A stretch of DNA of 13,566 nt from Sphingomonadaceae bacterium (GTDB taxonomy: Bacteria > Pseudomonadota > Alphaproteobacteria > Sphingomonadales > Sphingomonadaceae): NCBI GenBank assembly GCA_016462305.1, contig JAEMTM010000003.1:24978-38543 (forward strand), read 5' to 3'. This document shows, piece after piece, positions 13,439 through 13,566 of this stretch (the stretch's first letter is position 1; each line of letters begins with the position of its first letter). Both the position numbers and the translations under genes were made by a program. Under the pieces are notes generated by a model. That model saw nothing but the letters and a program-made list of their open reading frames with translations, did not search any database and was not told the origin of the DNA.

Positions 13439-13566
13439 TCATTGCCCCTTAAAAACTGCTTTGCGCTTTTCTATGAAGGCAAGCGAACCTTCCTTTGCAT
13501 CGGCAGTATTGCCTGCGATCCTCTGCCCTTCGGCTTCGGCGAGCAATTGTTCGGCGTATGCGTTTT
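13439..13566 (-). CDS. enoyl-CoA hydratase/isomerase family protein, C-terminal end only
   Basis: The reverse strand is open from the window edge to TGA at 13441-13439, giving the last 41 or so residues of a protein. The text EQLLAEAEGQRIAGNTADAKEGSLAFIEKRKAVFKGQ has the C-terminal hallmark of the crotonase family: a Gln/Glu-rich helix, then EG..AF.EKR...F.G at the very end. Crotonase-fold enzymes hydrate or isomerise acyl-CoA in fatty-acid and related pathways; the substrate cannot be told from this piece. The N-terminal part and start lie outside the window. Confidence 0.85.
   Translation of the reverse strand, partial: NAYAEQLLAEAEGQRIAGNTADAKEGSLAFIEKRKAVFKGQ

Noticed and set aside
1..13566. 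CRISPR array, toxin-antitoxin pair, restriction system or intact insertion sequence
   Set aside because: I saw no regularly spaced repeats, no paired small genes with such signatures and no intact transposase anywhere in the window.

Overview
The window looks like a stretch of a sphingomonad (Alphaproteobacteria, order Sphingomonadales) chromosome. The reasons are the ntrY-ntrX-hfq-hflX order, an Hfq made of two tandem Sm domains (a form I recall from sphingomonads), alphaproteobacterial-type NtrX without a GAFTGA loop, and the tmk-holB-metG-tatD cluster. The species assignment is inference from gene content only. Almost all of 1-12075 is dense, ordinary core genome.

Layout. (1) 3-5179, plus strand: the 3' part of the sensor kinase gene ntrY (its 5' end lies outside the window), its response regulator ntrX two bases later, then a possible promoter, tandem-domain hfq, and hflX, whose TTG start overlaps the hfq stop. 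(2) 5189-11823, minus strand: mazG converges on hflX with a 9-base gap. Upstream of it are a membrane-anchored retropepsin-like protease, tatD, metG, holB and tmk. From tmk to the protease gene the neighbours overlap by a few bases or are separated by 18 bases, as expected of one operon; mazG has a 92-base leader with its own possible promoter. An MltB-type lytic transglycosylase lies further upstream as a separate unit. (3) 11986-12075, plus strand: tRNA-Ser(UGA) with encoded CCA. (4) 12076-13270: a small accessory segment directly behind the tRNA. It has a decayed serine recombinase fragment, one intact lipoprotein gene, a very strong intrinsic terminator and gene-free DNA, and it ends in a second copy of the tRNA 3' end (13 of 13 bases, 16 of 17 when extended). 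(5) 13271-13566: an unassigned spacer and then the C-terminus of an enoyl-CoA hydratase family protein on the minus strand.

Functionally, region 1 combines a membrane two-component system with RNA-based regulation (Hfq) and a ribosome-associated GTPase (HflX). Region 2 is a housekeeping mix: dTMP synthesis, the DNA polymerase clamp loader, methionyl-tRNA charging, a TatD nuclease, NTP clean-up and cell-wall turnover. The part I consider most worth checking is region 4, which reads as the shrunken remnant of an element integrated at tRNA-Ser and still carrying one intact envelope lipoprotein gene. I found no convincing wholly new multi-gene system.
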